Notes under the pieces: generated by a model
The model's database searches: none
What the model saw: only the letters and a program-made list of their open reading frames with translations
Told to the model about the DNA's origin: nothing
Translations under genes and position numbers: made by a program
Shown here: in pieces, positions 33,154 to 43,005 of the stretch
How the letters are laid out: the number at the start of each line of letters is the position of its first letter
Numbering within the stretch: the first letter of the stretch is position 1
Source of the DNA: CAWATG01 sp963785035
Lineage (GTDB): Bacteria > Actinomycetota > Acidimicrobiia > IMCC26256 > CAWATG01
Reading direction: 5' to 3'
Assembly (NCBI GenBank): GCA_963785035.1
Contig: CAWATG010000004.1
Coordinates: 682,001-746,000 of the forward strand
DNA length: 64,000 nt

Positions 33154-34539
33154 GGAGGCGACTCCTGGCGAGTTACCTCACCATCACGCTCGTCACGCTT
33201 CTCATCCTGATCATTCCTTTCGGGCTCGTGTTCTCCTCCCGAGAGCGTGACCATCTCCTGCGCGACATCGAGCATGACGCAGGCGTTGTCGCTGGTCTCG
33301 TCGAGGACGCTCTTGAACGCGGTGATCGGCCGCAAATCGACATGCTCCTGACCGCGTACGACCACGATCCTGGAGGCCGAATCGTGGTCGTCGACGCTTC
33401 CGCGCGCAGTGTCGCCGATTCACTGCCGACCGGCACGACGGGCGTGTCGTTCGGCAACCGACCCGAGATCGTTGCAGCCCTCAAGGGCGCCCGGGCCGAG
33501 GGGATCCGGCGTTCCAACACACTCGGGACCGATCTCCTCTTTGTTGCGGTTCCCGTCACGTCAAGTGGCGTTGTGCACGGCGCCGTACGCATCACCTACC
33601 CCAGCTCCGCCCTTGACGAGCGCGTCCGAGAGGTCTGGGTAGGTCTCGGCGCGCTCGCGTTCGTCGTCATCGCCGTCGTCGCAGCTGTCGGATTCGCCAT
33701 GGCGAGGTTGGTGACACGCCCGGTCGATCGACTGAAGGACGCGGCGCGAAGCCTCGCGAGCAGGCGATCTCCAGGCGCGTGCTCCCACCGATACAGGCGC
33801 TCCAGAACTGCGGGAGTTGGCAACGATTTTCAACGACACCGCAGCGCACCTGGAGACGATCATCGAGTCCCAGCAATCCTTCGTCGCCGACGCCTCGCAT
33901 CAGCTGCGCACACCCGCTCGCTGCGCTCCGGCTCCAGCTCGAGAACATCGAAGCGGGTGCGCCAACCGTCCTGCAGCCTGCCCTGGCCGCCGCGCGTTCG
34001 GAGACCGCACGTCTCAGCCGAATCAGCGAAGCACTCCTCGCACTCGCACGCGACGCGACAACTACGGCGCCGCGCCAACCGATCAATGCCGCCGCACTCA
34101 TCCGCGAGCGAGCCGCGCTCTGGAACCCTCTTGCCTCAGATGCCGAGGGTTCACATTGAAACCAGTGTCCCTGAAAACGCATGGATTCTCGCGGTACCGG
34201 GGGCCCTCGAGCAGATCCTCGACAACCTGATCGACAATGCCATCGAGGTGGCGCCGGCGAACTTCGATAGTACGCGTCACCATCGAGGAGCATGGCAGCA
34301 GCACACAGATCCACGTGATCGACGATGGCCCAGGTCTCCCAGACGATCAGCGGGCCCGGGCCTTCGACCGCTTCTGGCGTGGACCGGCGGCGGCACCCGG
34401 TGGCTCCGGACTCGGACTTTCGATCGTCGCTCAGCTCGCCCAGCGCTGCGGCGGCGGCACGGAACTTCGAGCACACAGACCGTCAGGGATCGATGCTGTG
34501 GTGACCCTCCAGAGCGTCACACGGTACGACGGTTCGTAG
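33150..34539 (+). CDS. Sensor histidine kinase (four frameshifts)
   Basis: About 460 residues when joined. TM1 (LASYLTITLVTLLILIIPFG), a periplasmic sensor of about 110 residues, TM2 (VWVGLGALAFVVIAVVAAVGF), HAMP, the phosphoacceptor box SHQLRTPLAALR, N-box DNLIDNAIEVAP, and ATP lid with DDGPGLPDD and GGSGLGLSIV. Extra single bases near 33765, 33917, 34150 and 34267 break the frame, each with a fitting continuation in the next frame. Partner of the OmpR regulator. A perfect hairpin follows the stop. Signal sensed is unknown. Confidence 0.85.
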
Positions 34540-34552
34540 CGCCCGCGTCGGT

Positions 34553-34570
34553 GCCGTCCTGAGTGACGGC
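34553..34570 (+). terminator. Candidate terminator of the two-component operon
   Basis: GCCGTC and GACGGC are perfect arms with loop CTGAGT, 13 bp after the kinase stop, followed by GCAGCTTTTA. The T-run is short. Confidence 0.55.
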
Positions 34571-34668
34571 GCAGCTTTTACCTTCTCCTAACCCTGCTCG
34601 CAGCATCTGTTGACACCCTGATCCGTACGGTTGTACCAAGACCCGGAACGACCGTGAGGAGTCAACAC

Positions 34669-35070
34669 ATGGAACGGACAAAAGCCTTGGTGGCTTCCGC
34701 TGTTGTCGCAGGAACGCTCATGACCGGTGCGGTTGCCTACGGTGCCACAAGCATCGTCACCGGCCGAAGCTCCGACAACGTGGGCAAGCTGCAACCTACG
34801 GCAGTAACACGACCGGTGACGGTCGTCCTGGACTCCGAGACCGTCCCCGAGACGCCGACAACGCCGATGGTTCCGACGACGACCGTGACTGTTCCACCTT
34901 CTACCCCGATGGCACCGTCACCGACAGCACTCGGCCGATCCTCTACCTCCACCACCTCCGTCACATCGCCAAGCTACCGAGATGACGACGAAGAGGCGGA
35001 GAAAACCGAACACGACGAAGACAAGGGCCACGAAGAGGAGCGTGAACGGGACGAAGACTCCGATGACTGA
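34669..35070 (+). CDS. Exported or membrane-anchored protein with Thr/Pro linker and acidic tail
   Basis: 133 residues, unrecognised. A signal-anchor helix (ALVASAVVAGTLMTGAVAYG), then a Thr/Pro/Val-rich stretch (about 65-100), and a tail of 25 residues that are almost all D, E, H, K and R (DDDEEAEKTEHDEDKGHEEE). Such acidic, histidine-containing tails may bind divalent metals or calcium; that is inference. GAGGAG lies 9 bp before the ATG. TTGACA occurs at 34610. Sits after the two-component system and overlaps the next gene by 8 bp, so probably under its control. Confidence 0.6.
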   Translation: MERTKALVASAVVAGTLMTGAVAYGATSIVTGRSSDNVGKLQPTAVTRPVTVVLDSETVPETPTTPMVPTTTVTVPPSTPMAPSPTALGRSSTSTTSVTSPSYRDDDEEAEKTEHDEDKGHEEERERDEDSDD

Positions 35071-35434
35071 CAGGCGGAGCGGAACCCGTAGAGCGCACGC
35101 TGCCCAAGGAGGACGGATCCTCGCCCTCGGGCTCAGCGCCAGTGCTGCCATCACCTTGGCCGCCACCATGGCAAATGCCGCTCCACATTCGGCCGGATCT
35201 GCAGTACTCGCGCCACCTGAGCCAATTGTGGTCCACGTCGTCATTCCTGAATCGCGGCCTGCCGCCGCACAGCCGGCACCAGTCGCGACACCTTCGCCTC
35301 AGACCGCACCGCAAGCCATCGCTCCCCCGCCACCGGCAGTATCTGCCACACCTGCCGCCATACCAGCACCACCTCCGACGCTCGCCGCGGCTCCACCAGC
35401 CACACCGGCGACGGCGCGAAGCCGTGCAAGCTAA
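35063..35434 (+). CDS. Ala/Pro-rich membrane-anchored protein
   Basis: 123 residues. Basic N-terminus, one helix (ILALGLSASAAITLAATMAN), then a long A/P-rich, strand-like outer part (PPPPAVSATPAAIPAPPP). No domain. Overlaps the previous gene by 8 bp and apbE by 11 bp, so it belongs to one operon. Comparable proline-rich linkers hold surface electron-transfer proteins away from membranes, which would fit the next two genes; this is speculative. Confidence 0.55.
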   Translation: MTDRRSGTRRAHAAQGGRILALGLSASAAITLAATMANAAPHSAGSAVLAPPEPIVVHVVIPESRPAAAQPAPVATPSPQTAPQAIAPPPPAVSATPAAIPAPPPTLAAAPPATPATARSRAS

Positions 35435-36341
35435 CGAACGACACTTCGCCGCAATGGGAACCAGCGCCCATCTCGTCGTCCGGGGTGGAAGACCCGACCT
35501 TGCCGACATCGCACAGGATCGCATCGCCGAGCTGGAAACACTCTGGAGCCGATTCAATCCTCGGAGCGAACTCTCTCGCCTCAACGCTGCACCACGCGGC
35601 AGACCCACGATCGTCTCGCAGGAGACCTATCGACTGATCGAAACAGCGGTCGCCGCCTGGCACGGCACCACCGGATGTTGCGACCCAACGGTGCTCGACG
35701 CAATGATCACCAACGGCTACGACCGCACACTCACGGCGATCAATGCCCCAACCGCGGTTCCGACTGCGTCGACCTCTACGCACCGCACCCAACCGGCGCC
35801 AGGTTGTCTGGGAATCGTCCTCGATCGCACGCTTCGAAGTGTCGCACTACCCGAGGGTGTCGGCATTGACCCGGGCGGAATCGGCAAGGGTCTTGCGGGC
35901 GACATGGTCGCCGAAGAGATCCTCTCGCTCGGCGCTGACGGCGTACTGGTCGACATCGGCGGTGACATTCGAATAGCGGGAGACGGACCATACGGCGGAG
36001 CATGGATCATCGACATCGAACATCCGCTCGACCCCGAACGCGCCCTGCTTCATCTTGCGTTGTACAACACCGGCATTGCAACGAGCAGCACGCTTCGGCG
36101 TCGCTGGACGCAGAACGGCCTCGAACATCACCATCTCGTCGACCCACGCAGCGGGCACCCGATCGCGACGCCTTTGGTCGCCGCTACCGTGATTGCGCCA
36201 GACGCATCGTTGGCCGAGGCACTCACCAAGGCAATCCTGGTCTCGGGGGAACTCAGCGCATGTGGCACAGCCTCGGCCGTCGCTGTCGACATAGATGGCA
36301 AGCTCCACGCGACGGCGGACTTGTACGAGCTCCTGATATGA
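35424..36341 (+). CDS. apbE: ApbE, FAD:protein FMN transferase
   Basis: 305 residues. MGTSAHLVV, LWSRFNPRSELSRLN, GIDPGGIGKGLAGD, DIGGDIRIAGD, ATSSTLRRR and HLVDPRSGHP are the successive ApbE motifs binding FAD and Mg. It attaches FMN covalently to threonine in exported or membrane flavoproteins. GTG start inside the previous gene; an ATG 30 bp later would give a protein beginning MGTSAHLVV and lacks an export signal either way. The usual target (an FMN-binding domain with a D-x-x-S/T-G-A-T motif) is not present nearby. The following gene is a cytochrome b. Confidence 0.9.
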   Translation: MQANERHFAAMGTSAHLVVRGGRPDLADIAQDRIAELETLWSRFNPRSELSRLNAAPRGRPTIVSQETYRLIETAVAAWHGTTGCCDPTVLDAMITNGYDRTLTAINAPTAVPTASTSTHRTQPAPGCLGIVLDRTLRSVALPEGVGIDPGGIGKGLAGDMVAEEILSLGADGVLVDIGGDIRIAGDGPYGGAWIIDIEHPLDPERALLHLALYNTGIATSSTLRRRWTQNGLEHHHLVDPRSGHPIATPLVAATVIAPDASLAEALTKAILVSGELSACGTASAVAVDIDGKLHATADLYELLI

Positions 36342-36895
36342 ACGAGAAGCTCTGGTGGTACCTCGCACGCTCCACCGGTATCGTTGCATGGGCGCTCGTC
36401 GCCGCCGCGGTGATCTGGGGACTGCTGCTCACCACACGCCTTCTCAACGGACACCCGACGTCCAAATGGCTACTCGACCTGCATCGATTCCTCGGCGCAC
36501 TCGCCGTCGTGTTTACCGCGGTGCATCTCACCGGCCTTGTAGCCGACAACTTTGTCCACTTCGGATTGGCCGACCTCCTGGTACCGCTCGCGAGCGCCTG
36601 GAAGCCTCTCCCCGTCGCCCTCGGCGTGGTCGCCATGTATCTACTCATCGCCGTCGAGGTCACATCGCTGGCCATGCGGCGCATCCCGAGGCGCTGGTGG
36701 CGATCGATTCACCTTACGAGCTTCGCATCGTTTTGGCTCGCGACCATTCACGGCATCGCCGCGGGAAGCGACACAACGAACCCCGTGCTGTTCATCGCGT
36801 ACGTCGCAACAGCAGGAACGGTGCTGTTCCTCACGACCTTCCGAGTCCTCGCCGACAAACGCACGAGGACCCCAATCCCACGTCCAACCGGGTGA
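36338..36895 (+). CDS. Ferric-reductase-like transmembrane cytochrome b
   Basis: 185 residues, about six helices. Histidines in DLHRFLGAL, TAVHLTGLV, SIHLTSFASF and TIHGIAAG are spaced as the two-heme ligand pairs of ferric reductase-like (FRD/YedZ-type) proteins. Electrons would cross the membrane from a cytoplasmic or quinone donor to outer acceptors. ATGA overlap with apbE implies coupled translation. No flavodoxin-reductase domain is fused. With ApbE it suggests a flavin-dependent redox system, missing or distant target protein. Confidence 0.82.
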   Translation: MNEKLWWYLARSTGIVAWALVAAAVIWGLLLTTRLLNGHPTSKWLLDLHRFLGALAVVFTAVHLTGLVADNFVHFGLADLLVPLASAWKPLPVALGVVAMYLLIAVEVTSLAMRRIPRRWWRSIHLTSFASFWLATIHGIAAGSDTTNPVLFIAYVATAGTVLFLTTFRVLADKRTRTPIPRPTG

Positions 36896-37018
36896 AATCC
36901 ACCGGCAGGCCAACTATGCCGAGGCCACTGCCAGCGGATCTCATCGGGGTTGTGGTCGCCGACGGACAGCCCATTAAGGAGACAGCGATACCAAGAGACC
37001 TGAAAGTTACGATCCGCG

Positions 37019-37729
37019 TCAGAACACGCTGCCTGTGATGTTGCCTATGCCCAGCGAGATCGCCAATGCCAAGGTACCGCCGATGAAGACCCGTACGGCG
37101 GCTCGTCCCGGTGGCGCTCCGCCCATCTGTGCACCAACCAAACCGAGGATGACAAGTCCGACCATGGTCACCACCATCGTCGTCGCCACACGCATCCAGG
37201 CCGGACTGATCGCGACGACGAGGATAGGTACGAGTGCCCCGAACAGGAAGCTCAGCGCAGAGACGAGTGAAGCTTGTAATGGATCAGCCAACCGGTCGGG
37301 GTCGATGCCGAGTTCGTCTCGTGCATGCACGCGGAGCAGGTCGGCTTGTGAGAGTTCGAGCGCTACCTGGCGTGCGAGTTCTGGACTGAGCCCGCGGTTC
37401 TCATAGATCCTGCACAGTTCGGCGAACTCGGCCTGCGGGTAAGCCTCGAGTTCCTCACGTTCACGTTGGAGATCGGCCTGCTCGGTGTCACGTTGTGAGC
37501 TGACGGACACGAATTCTCCAGCCGCCATCGACAATGCACCTGCGGTCAAGCCGGCAATGCCCGCCACGAGAATCGTCGCGCGAGCACTCGAGGCGCCGGC
37601 AACCCCCACAATGAGACTGGCCGTCGAGATGAGCCCATCGTTCGCGCCGAGCACCCCTGCGCGCAACCATGCGGCTCGACCGCTGCGGTGGCGCTCCGGG
37701 CCGTGATGCCTGGTGGGTGGTCGCGTCAT
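37019..37729 (-). CDS. VIT1/CCC1-family iron or manganese transporter
   Basis: 236 residues. Five helices, with LRAGVLGANDGLISTASLIVG and AGLTAGALSMAAGEFVSVSSQRDTE the two family signatures (GANDG and GEFVSVSSQ), a hydrophilic metal-binding cytoplasmic stretch rich in E (ELEAYPQAEFAELCRIYENRG), and LFGALVPILVV. Moves Fe2+ or Mn2+ out of the cytoplasm in exchange for protons. The internal ATG is used because the first 31 residues look unlike the family. Convergent with the cytochrome gene. Confidence 0.88.
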   Translation of the reverse strand: MTRPPTRHHGPERHRSGRAAWLRAGVLGANDGLISTASLIVGVAGASSARATILVAGIAGLTAGALSMAAGEFVSVSSQRDTEQADLQREREELEAYPQAEFAELCRIYENRGLSPELARQVALELSQADLLRVHARDELGIDPDRLADPLQASLVSALSFLFGALVPILVVAISPAWMRVATTMVVTMVGLVILGLVGAQMGGAPPGRAAVRVFIGGTLALAISLGIGNITGSVF

Positions 37730-37908
37730 GACAGGGCAATGCTCGCACATGACGGATCGCGTCGCTGAGCCCAGCCCCGGTACGACCAGGCTCTCGGCCT
37801 CGTCGCGCCACGGAGCCCTCACGCCACGCAGTGAATCCGCGGTGAAGCTGCACGCGGAATATGTGCCGCGGGTAGCCTTTACCGCCCACGCGCCTAGATG
37901 GAGAGAAC

Positions 37909-38467
37909 ATGAATCAGCTCGAACTTCTCGGACCGCTCGCCGGCCTTGTTGGCACCTGGGAGGGTGACGGCGGCCTCGACGTCTCCTTCCATCACGCCGA
38001 AGGCAAGATCGCCGACACGGCCTACCGGGAGCGCATCACGTTCAACGCGTTCGGTCCGGTCGACAACGGCACCCAGGTTCTCTACGGCCTCGACTATCGC
38101 ATGTCGGCCTGGCGGGGCGAAGAAGCGAACCCCTTCCACACCGAGATCGGCTACTGGCTCTGGGATTCCGAGGCTGGCCAGGTCATGCGTGCATTCATCG
38201 TCCCGCGCGGCACCGTGGTTCTCGCCGGAGGCGGACGCGTCCGCAGAGGACACCACCTTCACAATGACCGCGGAACGGGGCTCAACCACCTATGGGGTGC
38301 TATCGAACCGCTACCTGGACGAGGCCGCAATAACGGTCAGCTACTCGGTCACCGTCACGATCGATGGGGACAGCTTCTCCTACGACGAAGACACGGTGTT
38401 GAAAATGACCGGGTCCGACGAATTGCTTCACCACACGGACCGCAACCGCCTCCGTCGGGTCGGCTGA
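37909..38467 (+). CDS. Nitrobindin-like heme-binding beta-barrel protein (one frameshift)
   Basis: About 186 residues. LVGTWEGDGGLD with the GxWxGxG motif starts the ten-stranded FABP-like barrel; the C-terminal LLHHTDRNRLRRVG carries the histidine expected to bind heme. Extra base near 38228: VLAGG in one frame, then DASAEDTTFTMTAERG in the next. Relatives bind ferric heme and scavenge or isomerise peroxynitrite. GGAGAG precedes the ATG. Confidence 0.82.
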
Positions 38468-38522
38468 ATCGACCGGGCCCGATTGATTCTCCCCTGCCAA
38501 CCGAATGGGAAAAGGATTACCA

Positions 38523-38939
38523 ATGGATGACACGAACGATTTCAACCGCCAGATCATCGAGGAGTTTCGGGCCAACGACGGGGTCGTCGGAGGCCCCTTC
38601 GAGGGGGCACCGCTCCTCCTGCTGCACACCACCGGGGCGAAGTCGGGGACGGAACGCGTCCATCCGCTCATGTACCGGCAGGTCGGAGAGCAGACGGTGA
38701 TTTTTGCGTCCAAGGCCGGGGCCCCCAGCCACCCCGCCTGGTACCACAACCTCCTCACCACACCGGCGGCCGAAATTGAAATCGGTAAGGAGACCATTTC
38801 GGTAACCGCCCGGATTGCCACCGGAGCCGAGCGAGAGCAGATCTGGTCCGACCAAAAGCGTGATGTCCCGCAGTTCGCAGACTACGAAGCGGCCACCGAC
38901 CGGGAGATCCCCGTCGTGGTTCTCGAACGCGTCAGCTGA
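38523..38939 (+). CDS. Deazaflavin (F420)-dependent nitroreductase-type protein, Ddn family
   Basis: 138 residues. FEGAPLLLLHTTGAKSG and PSHPAWYHNLLTTPAAEIEIG are the F420-binding and substrate-pocket signatures of the Ddn/FDOR-B family, whose members reduce quinones and nitroimidazoles with F420H2. Two overlapping ATGs; the first is in frame and follows AAGGATTACC. With the LLM oxidoreductase at the right end it shows that the organism makes F420. Starts 55 bp after the nitrobindin-like gene; both could answer oxidative or nitrosative stress. Confidence 0.88.
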   Translation: MDDTNDFNRQIIEEFRANDGVVGGPFEGAPLLLLHTTGAKSGTERVHPLMYRQVGEQTVIFASKAGAPSHPAWYHNLLTTPAAEIEIGKETISVTARIATGAEREQIWSDQKRDVPQFADYEAATDREIPVVVLERVS

Positions 38940-39070
38940 ACTGAGCGGCGCGCGCCGCGGGCCTGCAACAGCTTCCGCTCCAAAACTCCAGCGCAATGAA
39001 ATCGGACGACACCCGTGCGGCACACCTGGGGATCCACCGGCGATCTCTTAACCCGACAATTGCAGTGTCC

Positions 39071-39088
39071 TGATACCCTCCCGACGTG
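39071..39088 (+). promoter_or_regulatory. Leaderless-type promoter of modABC
   Basis: Extended -10 TGATACCCT (TACCCT at 39074-39079) is 6 bp before the GTG start of modA; no ribosome-binding site, so transcription would begin at the start codon. Confidence 0.4.
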
Positions 39089-39911
39089 CCGACGACTCAC
39101 GGGCCGACGTCGTTGGGCAGGCGCCCCTTCACGATCGTCGCATCCATGGTCGCACTGGCAATTCTCGCGGCAGCCTGTGGTGCAGGCGAGGGTTCGTCGT
39201 CGCCGACCCCACCCGCTCAAGCAAGACAACAGCGTTCGGGAACCATCGTCGTTTCCGCGGCAGCGTCGCTTGCTACCGCACTGACCTCCATCAGGGAGGC
39301 GTTCACGGAAGCGAATCCCGACGCCAACATCACCATCAACTTCGGACCTTCGGGCCAGCTCGCAAGCCAAATACAAGCGGGCGCTCCCGCCGATGTCGTC
39401 GCATTCGCTGATACTGCACCGATGACGGCGCTTTCAGCAGCCGGAAAGCTCGCCGCAGCGCCGAGGATCTTTGCTACGAACAAGCTCGTGATCGTCACGA
39501 AGCCCGGAAACCCAAAACGAATCTCGACACTCGAGGACCTACGGACCGCCGGGATCATTTCCCTCTGCGCCGAGAGCGCGCCCTGTGGCAAGTACGCACA
39601 GCAGATCCTGGCGAACACGAACGTCAGCCTCTCCGAACAAACGATCACCCGTGGCCAGGATGCACGAGCGACGCTCAACGCGGTCAGCGTCGGTGATGCA
39701 GACGCGGCGATCGTCTATGTCACCGACGCCCGTGCCGCGAAGGACACCGTCGATACAATCGCAATTCCCGACGCCATCAACGTCGTTGCGCGCTATCCGA
39801 TTGCAGTTCTCGCCACCAAGAACCGAGCGTTGGCACGGGCGTTCCAGGCGTATGTGCTCTCCGCGACAGGGGCAAGCGGCCCTCCGCGCCGCGGGGTTTC
39901 TCGAGCCGTGA
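39086..39911 (+). CDS. modA: Molybdate ABC transporter substrate-binding lipoprotein (one frameshift)
   Basis: About 275 residues. Lipobox ILAAACG, then VVSAAASLATALTSIREAF (oxyanion-binding Ser) and FGPSGQLASQIQAGAPADVVAFAD, GITRGQDARATLNAV: a ModA-type binding protein. Near 39872 one extra base; the proper C-terminus is QAALRAAGFLEP, stopping at 39911 inside the modB start. GTG start, leaderless-looking promoter. The unbroken 893-residue open frame over modA, modB and modC is produced by this shift and a second one in modB; it is not a real fusion. Confidence 0.9.
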
Positions 39912-40700
39912 AGACGCCACGCCGACGTCCGCCATTTCTGGTGATGGCAGTTGCGGCCGTCGCGGCGATGTTTTTTGCGCTGCCGCTCCTGGGTCTGCTG
40001 CGCCAGACGGCCTGGTCGACGCTGCTTGATGATCTCACGACCCATGATTCGCTGAGCGCGGTGCGCCTCTCGCTGGCATGTTCGCTGGGCGCCACAGCAC
40101 TCTCGGTTGCATTCGGCCTTCCGCTCGCTTGGATTCTCGCTCGGGTGCCCTTCCCAGGACGCGCATTCATACGAGGACTGGTACTCCTACCCCTGGTCCT
40201 TCCACCGGTCGTTGGTGGCGTCGCGCTCCTCTCCCGCGTTTTCACGACGTGGAATCGTCGGCGAGTACCTGTACGACTGGTTCGGCCTTCAGCTGACGTT
40301 TACCACAGCGGGCGCGATTCTTGCCGAGACTTTTGTCGCGCTTCCCTTCTTCGTCATTACCGTCGAGTCCGGCCTGCGATCGATCGATCGCCAGTACGAA
40401 GACGCCGCGACGACACTTGGTGCGAGTCCGTTCACCACTTTTCGACGTGTGACCTTGCCACTCATCGCACCAGCGGTGATCGCTGGAACCGTGCTGTCAT
40501 GGGCACGCGCACTCGGCGAGTTCGGCGCCACCATCACCTTCGCCGGCAACATCATCGGCCGCACCCAAACGTTGCCGCTCGCCGTGTACCTCCAACTCGA
40601 GGCGAATCCAAACACGGCAATCGCGCTCAGTCTGGTGCTCTTGGTCATCTCCCTCACCGTGATCGTGGCGCTGCGCGAACGATGGCTCGGCGCGTCATGA
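39908..40700 (+). CDS. modB: Molybdate ABC transporter permease (one frameshift)
   Basis: About 263 residues, five or six helices. LACSLGATALSVAFGLPLAWIL and FGATITFAGNIIGRTQTLPLAVY are typical ModB regions; EDAATTLGASPFTTFRRVTLPLIAPA is the EAA loop that docks on ModC. Frame shift (one extra base) near 40240, between LLSRVF-like text and RRGIVGEYLYDWFG. GTG start overlaps modA by 4 bp, and the stop overlaps modC by 4 bp. Confidence 0.9.
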
Positions 40701-41767
40701 CGCTCGCAGCCGACATCGCCCTGCGAATCGGCACGCTCGAACTCGCCGTCGCGCTCGACGTCGGCAGCGGTGAAGTGCTCGCACTTCTGGGCCCGAACGG
40801 CGCAGGCAAGAGTACCGTGCTGCGGGCGCTTGCCGGGCTCCAACCCATCGACAGCGGCAGCATCACGCTCGACGGGATGCTTCTCGAGAGCGGACCCCTC
40901 GGCACCGCGGCATCCCCGACCTTCACCCCCACTGAGGACCGTCCGGTCGGGATGGTGTTCCAGAGCTACGTGCTCTTCCCGCACCTGTCGGTGCTGGACA
41001 ACATTGCGTTTGGACCACGTGCTCGGGGCGTGCCGAAGCGCGTCGCCAATGAAACCGCGCGCCGCTGGATCGACCACGTTGGACTGGCTGAGCTCGCCAG
41101 ATCGAAACCCTCCGACCTCTCAGGCGGCCAAGCTCAACGAGTCGCGCTCGCGCGAGCGCTCGCCACCGATCCACGTTTGCTGCTGCTCGACGAACCCCTC
41201 GCCGCGCTCGACGCCACGACGCGCGCCACGGTGCGGCGCGACCTGCGCAGGCACCTCGCCGACTTCAACGGCGCGACCCTGCTCGTCACCCACGATCCGC
41301 TCGACGCGCTCGCGCTGGCTGACCACGTCATCGTTCTTGAAGCCGGACGGGTGACCCAGTCCGGAACGATTGCCGAGGTCACCTCCCTGCCACGAACGCC
41401 CTATGTCGCCCAGCTTCTCGGTGTGAACCTGTTACGCGGCCAAGGCAACGGCCACGTGATCCGCCTCGACGGACGCACGGGGACCGTGACGATCGCCGAA
41501 ACCGCCGTGGGTCCGACACTGTTGCTGATCCGACCGAACTCGATCTCCTTGCACCTCCACGAGCCCGACAGCAGCGCGCGCAACCAGTGGCGATGCACGG
41601 TCTCGGGCTTCGATCTCCTTGGAGATCATGTGCGCGTTCGACTGACCGGCGAGGTCGACCTCGTCGCCGAGATCACACCAGGAGCCGTCTCGGAACTCCG
41701 CCTCGTCGAAGGCACCGGCGTCTGGGCATCGGTCAAAGCAACCGACATCGCCGCATACGCGGCTTGA
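40697..41767 (+). CDS. modC: Molybdate ABC transporter ATP-binding protein
   Basis: 356 residues. Walker A GPNGAGKST, Q-loop VFQSYVLFPHLS, signature LSGGQ, Walker B LLLLDEP and H-loop THDP; the last 70 residues are a TOBE domain (VSGFDLLGDHVRVRLTGEVD) for molybdate binding, as in ModC. ATG within the modB stop. Intact. Confidence 0.93.
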   Translation: MTLAADIALRIGTLELAVALDVGSGEVLALLGPNGAGKSTVLRALAGLQPIDSGSITLDGMLLESGPLGTAASPTFTPTEDRPVGMVFQSYVLFPHLSVLDNIAFGPRARGVPKRVANETARRWIDHVGLAELARSKPSDLSGGQAQRVALARALATDPRLLLLDEPLAALDATTRATVRRDLRRHLADFNGATLLVTHDPLDALALADHVIVLEAGRVTQSGTIAEVTSLPRTPYVAQLLGVNLLRGQGNGHVIRLDGRTGTVTIAETAVGPTLLLIRPNSISLHLHEPDSSARNQWRCTVSGFDLLGDHVRVRLTGEVDLVAEITPGAVSELRLVEGTGVWASVKATDIAAYAA

Positions 41768-41787
41768 GGCCGCCGGACCAGAACCGC

Positions 41788-42796
41788 TCAGCTGGCAGCG
41801 AAGCGTTCGCCACCCCAACCAGGTTCCTTCATGTGACAGTCCCCTACGGGATCCAGCGGATCAACGGCCCCGGGAGGCGCTTCGACGAAGCTCGCGCGCA
41901 TACCTGTGTCGGAGACAAAGCTCGCACGTGTCGGCGACTCTAGAGTCAGCTTTCCTGGTGTTTCCCGTTCGTTCCAACCAGCAGGTGGACGAAGCGGGTG
42001 AGCGGGATCGGTCCCGAACAGGGACGGATCTGCAAGCCACAGACGTCCGTCGAACCAGGTGCTGACCACACCGCAGTAGGCATTCACCGAGTGCTCGTAG
42101 ACGGCACCTACGTCAGCCTTGACAATTTCCACGCTCGTCACGAAGAGCGAATGAGCAGGGAGGCTGTTGGCGCCGTGCGTGATCGTCGCGTACAGCTCCA
42201 GCCGACCGAGCCCTACTGCATGCCACCGACCGAGGCTTCCCGGCATGATCAGTTTCATCTCGAGGACACCTGCGTCGCTGATACGTCCCTCCCCGACGCT
42301 GCGGACGTCGTACTCGCCGGGAACGCGTGCAAACCAGGTTGGCGTCACCATGGATCCGGCATATTCCGCGAAGGCCCGTCACGCGCATGACGACCGTCTC
42401 ACCACCGACCGCCCGAGGGGGGTTGAACGTGACCTTGGGATGTGCAAGAGGATGGTCGTAGTACTGCTCGTCGAGCGCTCCCGCACTGCCACTTGGCGGA
42501 TCGACAAGCACGGGGGCGGGAACAACTATCGGCGTCGACATCGGTTGCGCCTTGGAGTCGCCTGACGCATCGGACCCGACTGGCGCGGCTCGCCTCGCCG
42601 TAGGGTCCTCGACTCGCATGACGAAGAGACCGCCGACCGCCGCTCCGGCTACAGCCAACCCGACACACGCCGTGACGATACGGCGGCGCTGCGACAGCCG
42701 TCGCGCCGGCTGCGCCACGACGGTAACGGCTTCGTGGCCCGCGTCATGGTCCGTGCGGCCTGGGACAGGATGGCCATCGCCATCGGCGCTCATCAT
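41788..42796 (-). CDS. Membrane-anchored protein of unknown function (one frameshift)
   Basis: About 335 residues. A 35-residue cytoplasmic part (VAQPARRLSQRRR), one helix (IVTACVGLAVAGAAVGGLFVM), a Pro/Val-rich linker, then an outer beta-rich domain: HPKVTFNPPRAVGGETVVMRVTGL, and after a one-base shift near 42340 SMVTPTWFARVPGEYDVRSVGEGR to the C-terminal WFDGRLWLADPSLFG. No family recognised. Converges with modC. Confidence 0.55.
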
Positions 42797-43005
42797 GCTC
42801 CTGTCGCCCGTCTGGACCGTTGATCGCGGCGTGAGGTCCTTGCATCTCAGTCATCGACGGCTGCCGCCGGCAACTTGAGGCGATTAGGCGTATAGGGGCG
42901 CTCACACCACGCTTTTGGTCGGATTGCCGAACCTGACCGCCGGGTCGTGATGTCCTCCGCCTTCGGCCGCGCTCTGGTCCCGAACGGCGAAACCCGTCGG
43001 AAGCG

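Noticed and set aside
34669..35434. ApbE flavinylation target in the two low-complexity proteins
   Set aside because: TGA-like triplets occur only inside the hydrophobic helix; no D-x-x-S/T-G-A-T motif follows.
39086..41767. 893-residue open frame apparently fusing modA, modB and modC
   Set aside because: Separate modA, modB and modC starts and stops with 4-bp overlaps are visible; the long frame is produced by two single-base shifts.
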